DNA from: an uncultured Bacilli bacterium
GTDB taxonomy: Bacteria > Bacillota_I > Bacilli_A > RF39 > UBA660
Length of the DNA stretch: 53,275 bases
Direction of reading: 5' to 3'
Assembly: GCA_934098375.1 (NCBI GenBank)
Contig: CAKOOC010000004.1
Location: 1-53,275 of the forward strand
Position 1 is the stretch's first letter; every line of letters begins with the position of its first letter. Positions 8,035 through 15,232 of the stretch are shown here, in pieces. The notes below the pieces were generated by a model that saw nothing but the letters and a program-made list of their open reading frames with translations, had not been told where the DNA came from and made no database searches. The translations under genes and the position numbers were made by a program.

Positions 8035-8667
8035 ATGAATCAAATTCTTGATTTAACTAAAGAAAAAAATTATGGTCTATTAAGTCTTCCAGCCAAGATT
8101 CTAAAAGAAGGTAACGTTGTTGTTTACCCAACTGATACAGTTTATGGGATTGGAACCATTGTTGAAGAAAATGCTCTAAGAAAATTATTTGCTGCTAAAA
8201 AAAGAGACTTAAATAAGCCTATTAACGTTTTAGTTTCTGATATTAAAATGATATATGAAGTAGCCGAAGATATCAGCGCTTTAGAACTTAAAATTATTAA
8301 AAACTTTTTCCCAGGACCACTCACAATTATCTTAAAAAAGAAAAAAGGTATTCCGGATATTCTTACTGCTGGCTTAGATACCGTTGGAGTTAGAATGCCT
8401 GATAATGAAATTGCCCTAAAATTAATTAGTTTAGTTAATCATCCACTTGCCACTACCAGCGCTAATATTTCCGGAAAACCAAGTGATACCAACATTGCTG
8501 CTGCAAAGAAAGACTTAGAAGCAAGTAATGTAGCCATGTTTATTGATGGTGGCGAAAGCAAAATTGGCATTCCCTCAACCATTGTTAAAGTTCAAAATGA
8601 TGAAATAATAATTCTAAGAGAAGGAAGTATCTCTAAAGAAGATATTTTAAGAAAAATTATTGAATAA
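8035..8667 (+). CDS. tsaC: Threonylcarbamoyl-AMP synthase
   Basis: It makes threonylcarbamoyl-AMP from Thr, bicarbonate and ATP, the first step of t6A37 formation on ANN-decoding tRNAs. The YrdC fold is evident: EGNVVVYPTDTVYGIG, AAKKRDLNKPINVLV, PGPLTIILKKK, VGVRMPDN and the SANISGKPS loop, ending in GIPSTIV. The 210-residue length matches the short TsaC/Sua5 form without the C-terminal Sua5 domain. GAAGGTG precedes the ATG. The partner step, t6A cyclisation by TcdA, is encoded at 35047-35724. Confidence 0.93.
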   Translation: MNQILDLTKEKNYGLLSLPAKILKEGNVVVYPTDTVYGIGTIVEENALRKLFAAKKRDLNKPINVLVSDIKMIYEVAEDISALELKIIKNFFPGPLTIILKKKKGIPDILTAGLDTVGVRMPDNEIALKLISLVNHPLATTSANISGKPSDTNIAAAKKDLEASNVAMFIDGGESKIGIPSTIVKVQNDEIIILREGSISKEDILRKIIE

Positions 8668-9025
8668 TATCGATTTAATTTTAGAAAAACTCTCTAAATC
8701 AAAGTTTCGCAGTAGTTTTCATTTAAAACCTAAAGATTATTCATACATAAACGATAAGGGCTTAGATATTATAAAAAAACACGCCTATGATTTTATCAAT
8801 CAAAGACTTAAAGATGCATCTAAAGTAAATGATGGTAAACAAACACCTATGAAAGGTCATCCCGTTTTTATTGCTCAGCATGCCTGTGCTTTATGCTGCC
8901 GTGGCTGCCTAGAAAAGTGGTACCATATTCCCAAAGAAAAAATATTAAATGACGAAGAAATAAATTTTATTGTAAATGTAATTATGGCTTGGATTGCTAA
9001 AGAAATGAATAACCAATCTAAATAG
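8660..9025 (+). CDS. DUF4186 family protein
   Basis: A 121-residue protein whose pattern FRSSFHL, KGHPVFIAQHACALCCRGCLEKWYHI and a final helix with IVNVIMAWI matches DUF4186. The HxxxxCCxxC arrangement suggests a small metal site, though no activity is known to me. The TTG at 8660 overlaps tsaC by 8 nt, so translation is probably coupled to tsaC. Confidence 0.8.
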   Translation: MNNIDLILEKLSKSKFRSSFHLKPKDYSYINDKGLDIIKKHAYDFINQRLKDASKVNDGKQTPMKGHPVFIAQHACALCCRGCLEKWYHIPKEKILNDEEINFIVNVIMAWIAKEMNNQSK

Positions 9026-9124
9026 TATCTTATTTTAATAAAGAATTTAATTACTTGAATAAGAAATAAATTAATTGAATATAAAATTAATATGTAGTAT
9101 TATTATGTTATAGGAGGATATTTT

Positions 9125-9670
9125 ATGTGGTGGATTATTTTAGCGGTAGTCGTAGTATTAATACTTTTTGTTATAACTACCTACAACTCACTAGTAGTAC
9201 TAAGAAATAAGGTTAAAGATCAGTGGGCTCAAATAGACGTTCAATTAAAAAGAAGATGTGATTTAATTCCTAATTTAGTTGAAACTGTTAAAGGATATGC
9301 TAAACACGAATCAAAAACATTAGAAGATGTTATCAAAGCAAGAAACTCTGTTTTAAATGCCAAAAATACTAAAGATGAGATGAATGCTTCTAATGAAATG
9401 AGTGCTTCACTTACTAAATTATTTGCTTTAGCAGAAAGTTATCCAGAATTAAAAGCCAATGAAAACTTCGTTTCTTTACAAGAAAGTTTAAAAGAAACTG
9501 AAGATAAAATTTCTTACGCTAGACAATTTTATAATGACAACGTTATGAATTACAAAAACAAACTAGAAGTTTTCCCTTCAAATGTAATTGCGTCTATGTT
9601 TAATTTTAAACCTGAACCATTCTTTGAAGCAACTAGTGAAGAACGTAAAAATGTAGAAGTTAAATTTTAA
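9125..9670 (+). CDS. lemA: LemA family protein
   Basis: A 181-residue membrane-anchored helical protein: one N-terminal helix (WWIILAVVVVLILFVITTYNSLV), then VKDQWAQIDVQLKRRCDLIPNLVETVKGYAKHE split over the first two long helices, and YNDNVMNYKNKLEVFPSNVIASMF at the end. This is the LemA signature. Function is unsettled; LemA commonly pairs with DUF2207 membrane proteins, as here. AGGAGG stands at 9114. Confidence 0.93.
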   Translation: MWWIILAVVVVLILFVITTYNSLVVLRNKVKDQWAQIDVQLKRRCDLIPNLVETVKGYAKHESKTLEDVIKARNSVLNAKNTKDEMNASNEMSASLTKLFALAESYPELKANENFVSLQESLKETEDKISYARQFYNDNVMNYKNKLEVFPSNVIASMFNFKPEPFFEATSEERKNVEVKF

Positions 9671-9695
9671 GGGCTTACAAAAGTAAGTCCTTTTT
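9671..9695 (+). terminator. Intra-operon terminator between lemA and DUF2207
   Basis: Perfect 8-bp stem with one wobble, GGGCTTAC-AAAA-GTAAGTCC, followed by TTTTT. It lies in the 38-nt gap and would make lemA mRNA more abundant than the downstream gene. Confidence 0.8.
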
Positions 9696-9708
9696 CCAAG
9701 GAGAAAGT

Positions 9709-11406
9709 ATGAAAAAGATTATATATTTATTAATTACATATTTGTTTTTGTTTATTCCCGCTGTAAATGCTAATGAAATAAATAAAATAAATATGGATAT
9801 TTACATCGATCAAAAAGGTGTAGCTAACATTAAAGAAGAGTGGACTGTTAAAGCCACTAGTGGCACTGAGATATACAAAACTTATAATAATATTGGCACA
9901 TCTACATTTAAGGATTTTAAAGTAAGTTTAAACGGAACTGATTTTCAAAATATTGGTTCTTGGAACGTAAATTCATCATTTGACGCTAAAGCCTATAAAA
10001 ATGGCATTCATGAAATTAGTGATGGCTTAGAATTATGTTTTGGTATTAGTAAATATGGTACTAATACATATACACTTGAATACAAAATAACCGATTTCGT
10101 CGTAAACTTAAATGATGCCCAAATGGTGTACTGGACCTTAATTCCCAGAAATCTAAGTAATACAGTAGATGAAGTTTATATAAAAGTTTATTCCGATTTT
10201 AGATATTCTGACAATTTAGATGTATGGGGATATGGCAAATATGGTGCTCCAACTTATGTTTATGATGGCTACATTGAAATGAGCACTGAAAACCTTTCAA
10301 GTAGTGAATATATGACAATGCTTATCAAATTTCCTAGTGGCACCTTTGATTTAGAAACTGATTTAGATGAAGAATTTGATTATTATTTAAATCAAGCAAA
10401 TGAAGGAAGTACAAAATATACTAAAAAATCAGCTACAAGCATCATTTTGTCTATCATAAAAGGTATTATAAAATTATTCAGTTATATTTTTGTTATCTAT
10501 ATTTTAATACTACTAATTAATAATGTTGTACTTAAAAATAACAAATACAAAAAAAGTGCTAAAAAAATTCCTAAAGATACCCCAGCTTTTAGAGATATTC
10601 CAAAAGGCGGATTATATTATAACTATTATATATCTAATCTATATAGCTTAACAAAAAAACAAACCGATCTTTTAGGCGCTGTTTTATTAAAGTGGTTAAA
10701 AGATGGTTACATTACCATTGAAAAGATTGAAAAAAAAGGGATATTTAAAAAATCAGAATTAGTTTCTTCAATGAAGATTTCTAACGTTGTTTGTGAAAGC
10801 CCTTTAGAAGAAGAATTATATCAAATGATTAAATCAGCCGCCAAGGATGACTATTTAGAAGAAAAAGAATTTGAAAAGTGGTCAAAAAATCATTATGAAA
10901 GATTACTTGGTTGGTTTGATAAAGTAGAAAGTAATGAAGCCGATACATTTATCGAAAAAGGTTTAGTTACTAAAGAAATTGTTAAAAAAGGTTTGATTAA
11001 AACTGCTAAATATACCGAAGATGATCAAGTATTCGAGCAAGCTCTAAAGCTTTATGGCTTAAAAAAATATTTAACTGAATTTTCTAACATGAAAGAAAAA
11101 ACTGTTATGGAAGTAAAATTATGGGAAGATTACCTTATTTTTGCTCAGATGTTTGGCATTGCCAAAGAAGTTGCTGCTCAGTTTAAAAAGATGTATCCTG
11201 AAGTGATTGAAGGCTATAATTACGATTTTGATACAATCATACTTATTAATAATTTCTCAAATCACGCTGTAACTAGCGCTCAAACGGCTAGACAAGAAGC
11301 AATTGATCGTGCTAACAGTTATTCATCCGGTGGTGGCGGCTTCTCATCAGGCGGTGGAGGAGGAGGCTCCTTCGGTGGCGGATCCGGTGGTGGCGGATTC
11401 AGATAA
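9709..11406 (+). CDS. DUF2207 membrane protein with glycine-rich tail
   Basis: A cleavable signal (IIYLLITYLFLFIPAVNA), an extracytoplasmic beta-rich DUF2207 domain to about residue 235, one or two membrane helices (about 244-270, IILSIIKGIIKLFSYIFV), a cytoplasmic helical domain including LTKKQTDLLGAVLLKWLKDGYI, and a C-terminus of almost only Gly and Ser (SSGGGGFSSGGGG...). This plan is usual for the DUF2207 partner of LemA. The 565-residue length is typical. Function is unknown; the pair is often envelope-associated. AAGGAGAAAGT precedes the ATG. Confidence 0.88.
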   Translation: MKKIIYLLITYLFLFIPAVNANEINKINMDIYIDQKGVANIKEEWTVKATSGTEIYKTYNNIGTSTFKDFKVSLNGTDFQNIGSWNVNSSFDAKAYKNGIHEISDGLELCFGISKYGTNTYTLEYKITDFVVNLNDAQMVYWTLIPRNLSNTVDEVYIKVYSDFRYSDNLDVWGYGKYGAPTYVYDGYIEMSTENLSSSEYMTMLIKFPSGTFDLETDLDEEFDYYLNQANEGSTKYTKKSATSIILSIIKGIIKLFSYIFVIYILILLINNVVLKNNKYKKSAKKIPKDTPAFRDIPKGGLYYNYYISNLYSLTKKQTDLLGAVLLKWLKDGYITIEKIEKKGIFKKSELVSSMKISNVVCESPLEEELYQMIKSAAKDDYLEEKEFEKWSKNHYERLLGWFDKVESNEADTFIEKGLVTKEIVKKGLIKTAKYTEDDQVFEQALKLYGLKKYLTEFSNMKEKTVMEVKLWEDYLIFAQMFGIAKEVAAQFKKMYPEVIEGYNYDFDTIILINNFSNHAVTSAQTARQEAIDRANSYSSGGGGFSSGGGGGGSFGGGSGGGGFR

Positions 11407-11450
11407 AAATTTTAAATTAGAATATAAAAATAGTGATCAAAATTGATATG

Positions 11451-11484
11451 AACCCCGTTTCTTGAACATAGAAACGAGGTTTTT
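11451..11484 (+). terminator. Terminator whose 3' arm carries the next gene's ribosome site
   Basis: AACC..GTTTC pairs with GAAAC..GGTT and runs into TTTT. The 3' arm includes GAGGT (11476-11480), 6 nt before the ATG at 11487, so the folded RNA both stops transcription and hides the ribosome site. Confidence 0.65.
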
Positions 11485-11486
11485 AT

Positions 11487-11711
11487 ATGTCAAAATTAAA
11501 TTATGAAGAAAGAATAAGTTTAAGTTTAAAAGATAATGCCGCCGAAATAGCAAAATTAAGTGCGTTAAATAAATTACTTTTAAAAAATAATTTAATATTA
11601 AAACCAAATGATATTGAAAGATTAATAACTAATACTATAGGAAGCATTATTGGATATCTGATGTATCTTTTAGCTTTACCATTATTAAGAAGGATAAAAT
11701 ATCATTTATAA
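11487..11711 (+). CDS. Small protein with C-terminal membrane helix, unknown
   Basis: A 74-residue protein with a polar helical first half (NYEERISLSLKDNAAEIAKLSALNKLLLK) and a hydrophobic helix near residues 50-68 (IIGYLMYLLALPLL) followed by RRIKYHL, the pattern of a tail-anchored membrane peptide. I do not recognise a family. The ribosome site lies inside the preceding terminator hairpin, which would make translation depend on readthrough or an internal promoter. A toxin-like small membrane peptide is possible but unsupported. Confidence 0.5.
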   Translation: MSKLNYEERISLSLKDNAAEIAKLSALNKLLLKNNLILKPNDIERLITNTIGSIIGYLMYLLALPLLRRIKYHL

Positions 11712-11821
11712 GATTGAAATATAAATAAATAGTAAAATATTGCTTTAAATTATACAGAAATCATAAAAAATATATTATACTATTTTTATATAAGTTGAGT
11801 AGTTTTTAAATGGAGGAAAAT

Positions 11822-12379
11822 ATGAAAAAAACATTATTAATTACATTAAGTGGAATTATGCTATTAGGCTTAACTGGGTGTGGTACATCTAGTGTAGATA
11901 ATGCCAAAAAGGATTTAGAAGAAAGTATAGAAAAAAATGGAGCGGTTGAAAAAGAAACTGTTGATGTATTAGTTGCCAAATTTAATACTGAAATAGTTGA
12001 TAATAGTTCATTAAATCCTGCATCAACTGATTATCTTACAGAAAGTAATGGTGAGTATTGGTATGGATTAATTGAAGGAATATATTTAGTAGTAGTGCCT
12101 GAAAAATACGTTGGAGATAAAACTACAGAAATTGTAAATTATACGCTTTTATATGTCCAAAAAAATAGTAAGTATGAGACAAATGTTAATTCCTATGTTA
12201 AACACCTAATTAAAGCAAATAATATTCAGTTTACAGATTCTGAGATTGAAACTTTATTAAAAGAAGTAAAGACTAAAACTAATTCCGGTAAAACTGTAAA
12301 CAACGGAAAAGGTATTTCTATTGGTTATACTGAAAATGATAAAGCATACCAATATCAAGTTTTAAGGCTATACAAATAG
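11822..12379 (+). CDS. Predicted lipoprotein, unknown function
   Basis: Signal KKTLLITLSGIMLLGLTGCG with a lipobox ending in Cys, followed by Ser/Asp-rich linker, places it on the outer face of the membrane. The mature part of about 160 residues contains NGEYWYGLIEGIYLVVVPEKYVG and a helical C-terminal half; I do not recognise a family. An in-frame ATG lies at 11810, but GGAGG (11812-11816) stands between it and the ATG at 11822, so 11822 is the true start. Confidence 0.75.
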   Translation: MKKTLLITLSGIMLLGLTGCGTSSVDNAKKDLEESIEKNGAVEKETVDVLVAKFNTEIVDNSSLNPASTDYLTESNGEYWYGLIEGIYLVVVPEKYVGDKTTEIVNYTLLYVQKNSKYETNVNSYVKHLIKANNIQFTDSEIETLLKEVKTKTNSGKTVNNGKGISIGYTENDKAYQYQVLRLYK

Positions 12380-12413
12380 TAATAATTATGATCTAAATTG
12401 CGGAGGTACTGAA

Positions 12414-12968
12414 ATGTTTGAAAAGGTTATAAAGAAACAATTTTATCATGTTGTAACAAATAAACCCATGATGATTGGACAACAAATTATTTATGACGAA
12501 ACGCATCACAGTGGTGTTTATGAAAGAGTATATGCATATAAAGATAAAGTAAACGAGATATATACTAAACCAAAAGCATATAATAATGAAAATTTTGAAC
12601 ATCATTTAAAAGTTGCTTTAAGAGAATTAGCCATGGAAGAAGTAAGGATTAATAAATATCCTAATTATCCCTCAAGATTATCTTCTTTATACGTATCGCA
12701 AACTTTAGAAGAAGCTGAAAAATGGTATAATCTTTTCATAGAATTAGGAAGACCCACTTTTCAAATTGTTAAAGTAGAAGTGACTGGAAATGTATTTATT
12801 GGCGATGCTTGTAATTGCTTTGATGGAACAAAAGATAAAAAAAGAAATTTAAAGCTGGCCGAAAACTATTGGAAATATAAAACAAATAAAAATAAAAAAA
12901 TACCTATTATCGAAGTACTTGTAGATGGTAATATAAAAGTAATCGATATAATAAAAGAAAGTAATTAA
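12414..12968 (+). CDS. DUF2441 family protein
   Basis: A 184-residue cytoplasmic protein with the DUF2441 pattern: FYHVVTNKPMMIGQQIIYDE, NYPSRLSSLYVSQTLEEAEKW and KVEVTGNVFIGDACN. DUF2441 has been linked to ADP-ribosyltransferase-like folds; the conserved Tyr-His at the start and R-x-S-S-L-Y-V core fit that idea, which I cannot test here. CGGAGG is a strong ribosome site. It sits in a short accessory patch of unrelated single genes between the DUF2207 gene and rbgA, typical of horizontal exchange. Confidence 0.75.
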   Translation: MFEKVIKKQFYHVVTNKPMMIGQQIIYDETHHSGVYERVYAYKDKVNEIYTKPKAYNNENFEHHLKVALRELAMEEVRINKYPNYPSRLSSLYVSQTLEEAEKWYNLFIELGRPTFQIVKVEVTGNVFIGDACNCFDGTKDKKRNLKLAENYWKYKTNKNKKIPIIEVLVDGNIKVIDIIKESN

Positions 12969-13031
12969 ATTGTACTATAATGAGAATATAGAGAAACGTT
13001 AATATAATTAATAGAAATGGAGGTAAATGAA

Positions 13032-13074
13032 ATGAAAAATTTTTAAATGCAATTATTGTAAAAAACAAACTTGA
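13032..13074 (+). pseudogene. Frameshifted remnant of a small zinc-ribbon gene start
   Basis: A good GGAGG and ATG begin MKNF and then stop. Skipping one T of the TTTTT run restores MKNFKCNYCKKQT, a Cys-x-x-Cys knuckle, before the next stop. It reads as the first codons of a lost zinc-ribbon protein. Confidence 0.3.
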
Positions 13075-13110
13075 TGAAATAAAATAGTAATTTGTAGGGA
13101 GATGAAATTA

Positions 13111-13548
13111 GTGAAAATTAGAAAAATATTAAAAGAAGAAATGAAAAAAGCATTAGAATTAGTTTGGAAAGTGTTTTTGGAATATGAAGCACCTGATTAC
13201 ACCGAAGAAGGTATAAAAGAATTTAAAAAAACAATTGATGATGTTTCCTGGATTGAAGCAAGAGATTTTTATGGGGCTTACGATGAAAGTAATAAAATAT
13301 TAGGAGTTATAGCAACAAAAGATGTTACTCATATAGCATTATTCTTTGTAGATGGAAAATACCACAAACAAGGAATAGGAAAGAAGCTATATTACAAAGT
13401 AGAATCATTAAATAACAATGAATTTTTTACTGTAAATTCTTCTCCGTATGCACATGAAGTTTATAAACATTTGGGATTTATAGATACAGATAAAGAGCAA
13501 AGTATTAAAGGATTAAGATTTTATCCAATGAAAAAGAATTTGAAATAA
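13111..13548 (+). CDS. GNAT family N-acetyltransferase
   Basis: About 145 residues with a GNAT fold: KILKEEMKKALELVWKVF (helix 1), GAYDESNKILGVIATKD (strand pair), and the acetyl-CoA loop KYHKQGIGKKLY near residue 88, followed by VNSSPYAHEVYKHLGF. The substrate is unknown. An ATG at 13102 abuts the ribosome site GGGAG, whereas the GTG at 13111 is spaced correctly, so GTG is preferred. Confidence 0.8.
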   Translation: MKIRKILKEEMKKALELVWKVFLEYEAPDYTEEGIKEFKKTIDDVSWIEARDFYGAYDESNKILGVIATKDVTHIALFFVDGKYHKQGIGKKLYYKVESLNNNEFFTVNSSPYAHEVYKHLGFIDTDKEQSIKGLRFYPMKKNLK

Positions 13549-13587
13549 AAAAACAAACTACAAGTTGTAAAAAGGAAGTGATAAATA

Positions 13588-14514
13588 ATGGATATGTATC
13601 AAAAAAGAAAAAAAAGACAAGAAATGAAAAATAGTGAAAATAAAAAAGAAACACAAAATAAAATGAATATTAACTGGTACCCAGGGCACATGCAAAAAAC
13701 CAAACGATTATTAAAAGAAACAATGCCTTTAATTGACATAGTTTTTGAATTAATTGATGCCCGAATTCCTTATTCGTCAAAAATTAAGGATATCGATGAA
13801 TTAATAAAAAATAAAAAAAGAATTTTAATCATGACCAAAAAAGACTTATGTGATTTAAAGGAAACTACCAAATGGGTAAATTATTACGAAAAAAAAGGCT
13901 ACATAGTTATATTAGTTGATTTAAACACCACTAGTGATTACAAAAAAATTATTGATGCCGCAAGTATATTTATAGACGAAATAAATGCCAAAAGAGCTCA
14001 AAACGGTATGAAACCTAAAGAAGTAAAAGGAACTGTTATTGGTATTCCAAATGTCGGAAAAAGTACCCTAATTAATAAACTTGCCGGTAAAAAAGTATCT
14101 AACGTCGGAAATATGCCTGGTGTTACTAAAAATAATGTGTGGTTAAAAACTAAATACAAACTATTAGTTCTTGATACTCCAGGAATTTTATGGCCTAAGT
14201 TTGATAATGATTATATTGCCTATAACTTAGCTGCTATGACGGCAATTAGCGAAAACGTTTTACCTATAAAAGATGTAGCGTACTATATTTTAAAAACATT
14301 ACATGAATCTTATCCAGAAGCATACGAAGCAAGATACAAAGTAACAGCTTTTGATGATGACACTATAGATATTATTGCTAAAAACATGGGCGCTATTAAT
14401 AATGGGACACCTGATTATAACAGAGTTTATAAGGCTATTATCAATGACATCAAAAAAGAAAATATCAAAAACATTACATTTGATAAATATGAAAAAATAA
14501 TAAATGAAAAGTAA
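13588..14514 (+). CDS. rbgA: Ribosome biogenesis GTPase A
   Basis: A circularly permuted GTPase needed for late 50S assembly. INWYPGHMQKTKRLLKE is the usual start of the family; then come the permuted motifs TKKDLCD (G4), GIPNVGKSTLINKL (G1, near residue 152) and DTPGILWPK (G3), with the ANTAR-like C-terminal domain after. Here about 25 basic residues precede the usual N-terminus; AGGAAGTG upstream of 13588 supports the long start. The last 11 nt overlap rnhB. Confidence 0.93.
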   Translation: MDMYQKRKKRQEMKNSENKKETQNKMNINWYPGHMQKTKRLLKETMPLIDIVFELIDARIPYSSKIKDIDELIKNKKRILIMTKKDLCDLKETTKWVNYYEKKGYIVILVDLNTTSDYKKIIDAASIFIDEINAKRAQNGMKPKEVKGTVIGIPNVGKSTLINKLAGKKVSNVGNMPGVTKNNVWLKTKYKLLVLDTPGILWPKFDNDYIAYNLAAMTAISENVLPIKDVAYYILKTLHESYPEAYEARYKVTAFDDDTIDIIAKNMGAINNGTPDYNRVYKAIINDIKKENIKNITFDKYEKIINEK

Positions 14515-15232
14515 AGTAGAAATGAAAACAGAAAAAAGTAAGCAAAAATCGTCTTCTAAAAAGAAAGAAAAAATAATTGTAACCGACAATTTATCCTATG
14601 AAAAAGAATTATATGCTAAGGGTATAACCTTAATTGCTGGAGTTGATGAAGTAGGTAGAGGCCCTCTTGTTGGCCCAGTCGTAACCGCGGCCGTTATTTT
14701 ACCAGTTAATTATCATTTAGAAGGTTTAACTGATTCTAAAAAATTAACTGAAAAGAAACGTAATGAATTTTACAAAATAATCATGCAAGATGCTATAAGT
14801 GTAGCAATAGGTATTAAAGATAACAAAGTAATAGATGAGGTAAATATATATGAAGCCACTAAACTAGCCATGTATGAAGCTATTAATAAATTAGATGTAA
14901 AACCAGAACACGTTCTTATTGATGCTATGAAACTAGATAAATTAGAGGTGCCATCAACAAGTATCATCAAAGGCGATTTAAAAAGTGAATCAATCGCCGC
15001 TGCCTCAGTTATCGCCAAAGTAACCAGAGACTCTATGATGTATGAATTAGATTTAGAATACCCTGAGTACGGATTTAAAAATCACAAAGGCTATCCAACT
15101 AAATCCCATATCGAAAATGTCAAGCAATATGGACTTTTAGATAATTATAGGTTTACTTTTAGTCCTATAAGTGATTTAATAAAACAAGGTGGTAATTTTG
15201 AAAGAAACATTAGGAAAACGCATACTCATTAA
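14504..15232 (+). CDS. rnhB: Ribonuclease HII
   Basis: It cleaves RNA in RNA-DNA hybrids, including single misinserted ribonucleotides. The catalytic residues are in GVDEVGRGPLVGPVV (Asp and Glu, near residues 46-47), HVLIDAMKL and AKVTRDSMM, the DEDD set. A lysine-rich tail of about 25 residues (KTEKSKQKSSSKKKEKI) precedes the core; an ATG at 14522 is an alternative start. The gene lies within the overlap-coupled series rbgA-rnhB-LTA synthase-topA; rbgA-rnhB linkage is standard in Bacilli. Confidence 0.95.
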   Translation: MKSKVEMKTEKSKQKSSSKKKEKIIVTDNLSYEKELYAKGITLIAGVDEVGRGPLVGPVVTAAVILPVNYHLEGLTDSKKLTEKKRNEFYKIIMQDAISVAIGIKDNKVIDEVNIYEATKLAMYEAINKLDVKPEHVLIDAMKLDKLEVPSTSIIKGDLKSESIAAASVIAKVTRDSMMYELDLEYPEYGFKNHKGYPTKSHIENVKQYGLLDNYRFTFSPISDLIKQGGNFERNIRKTHTH

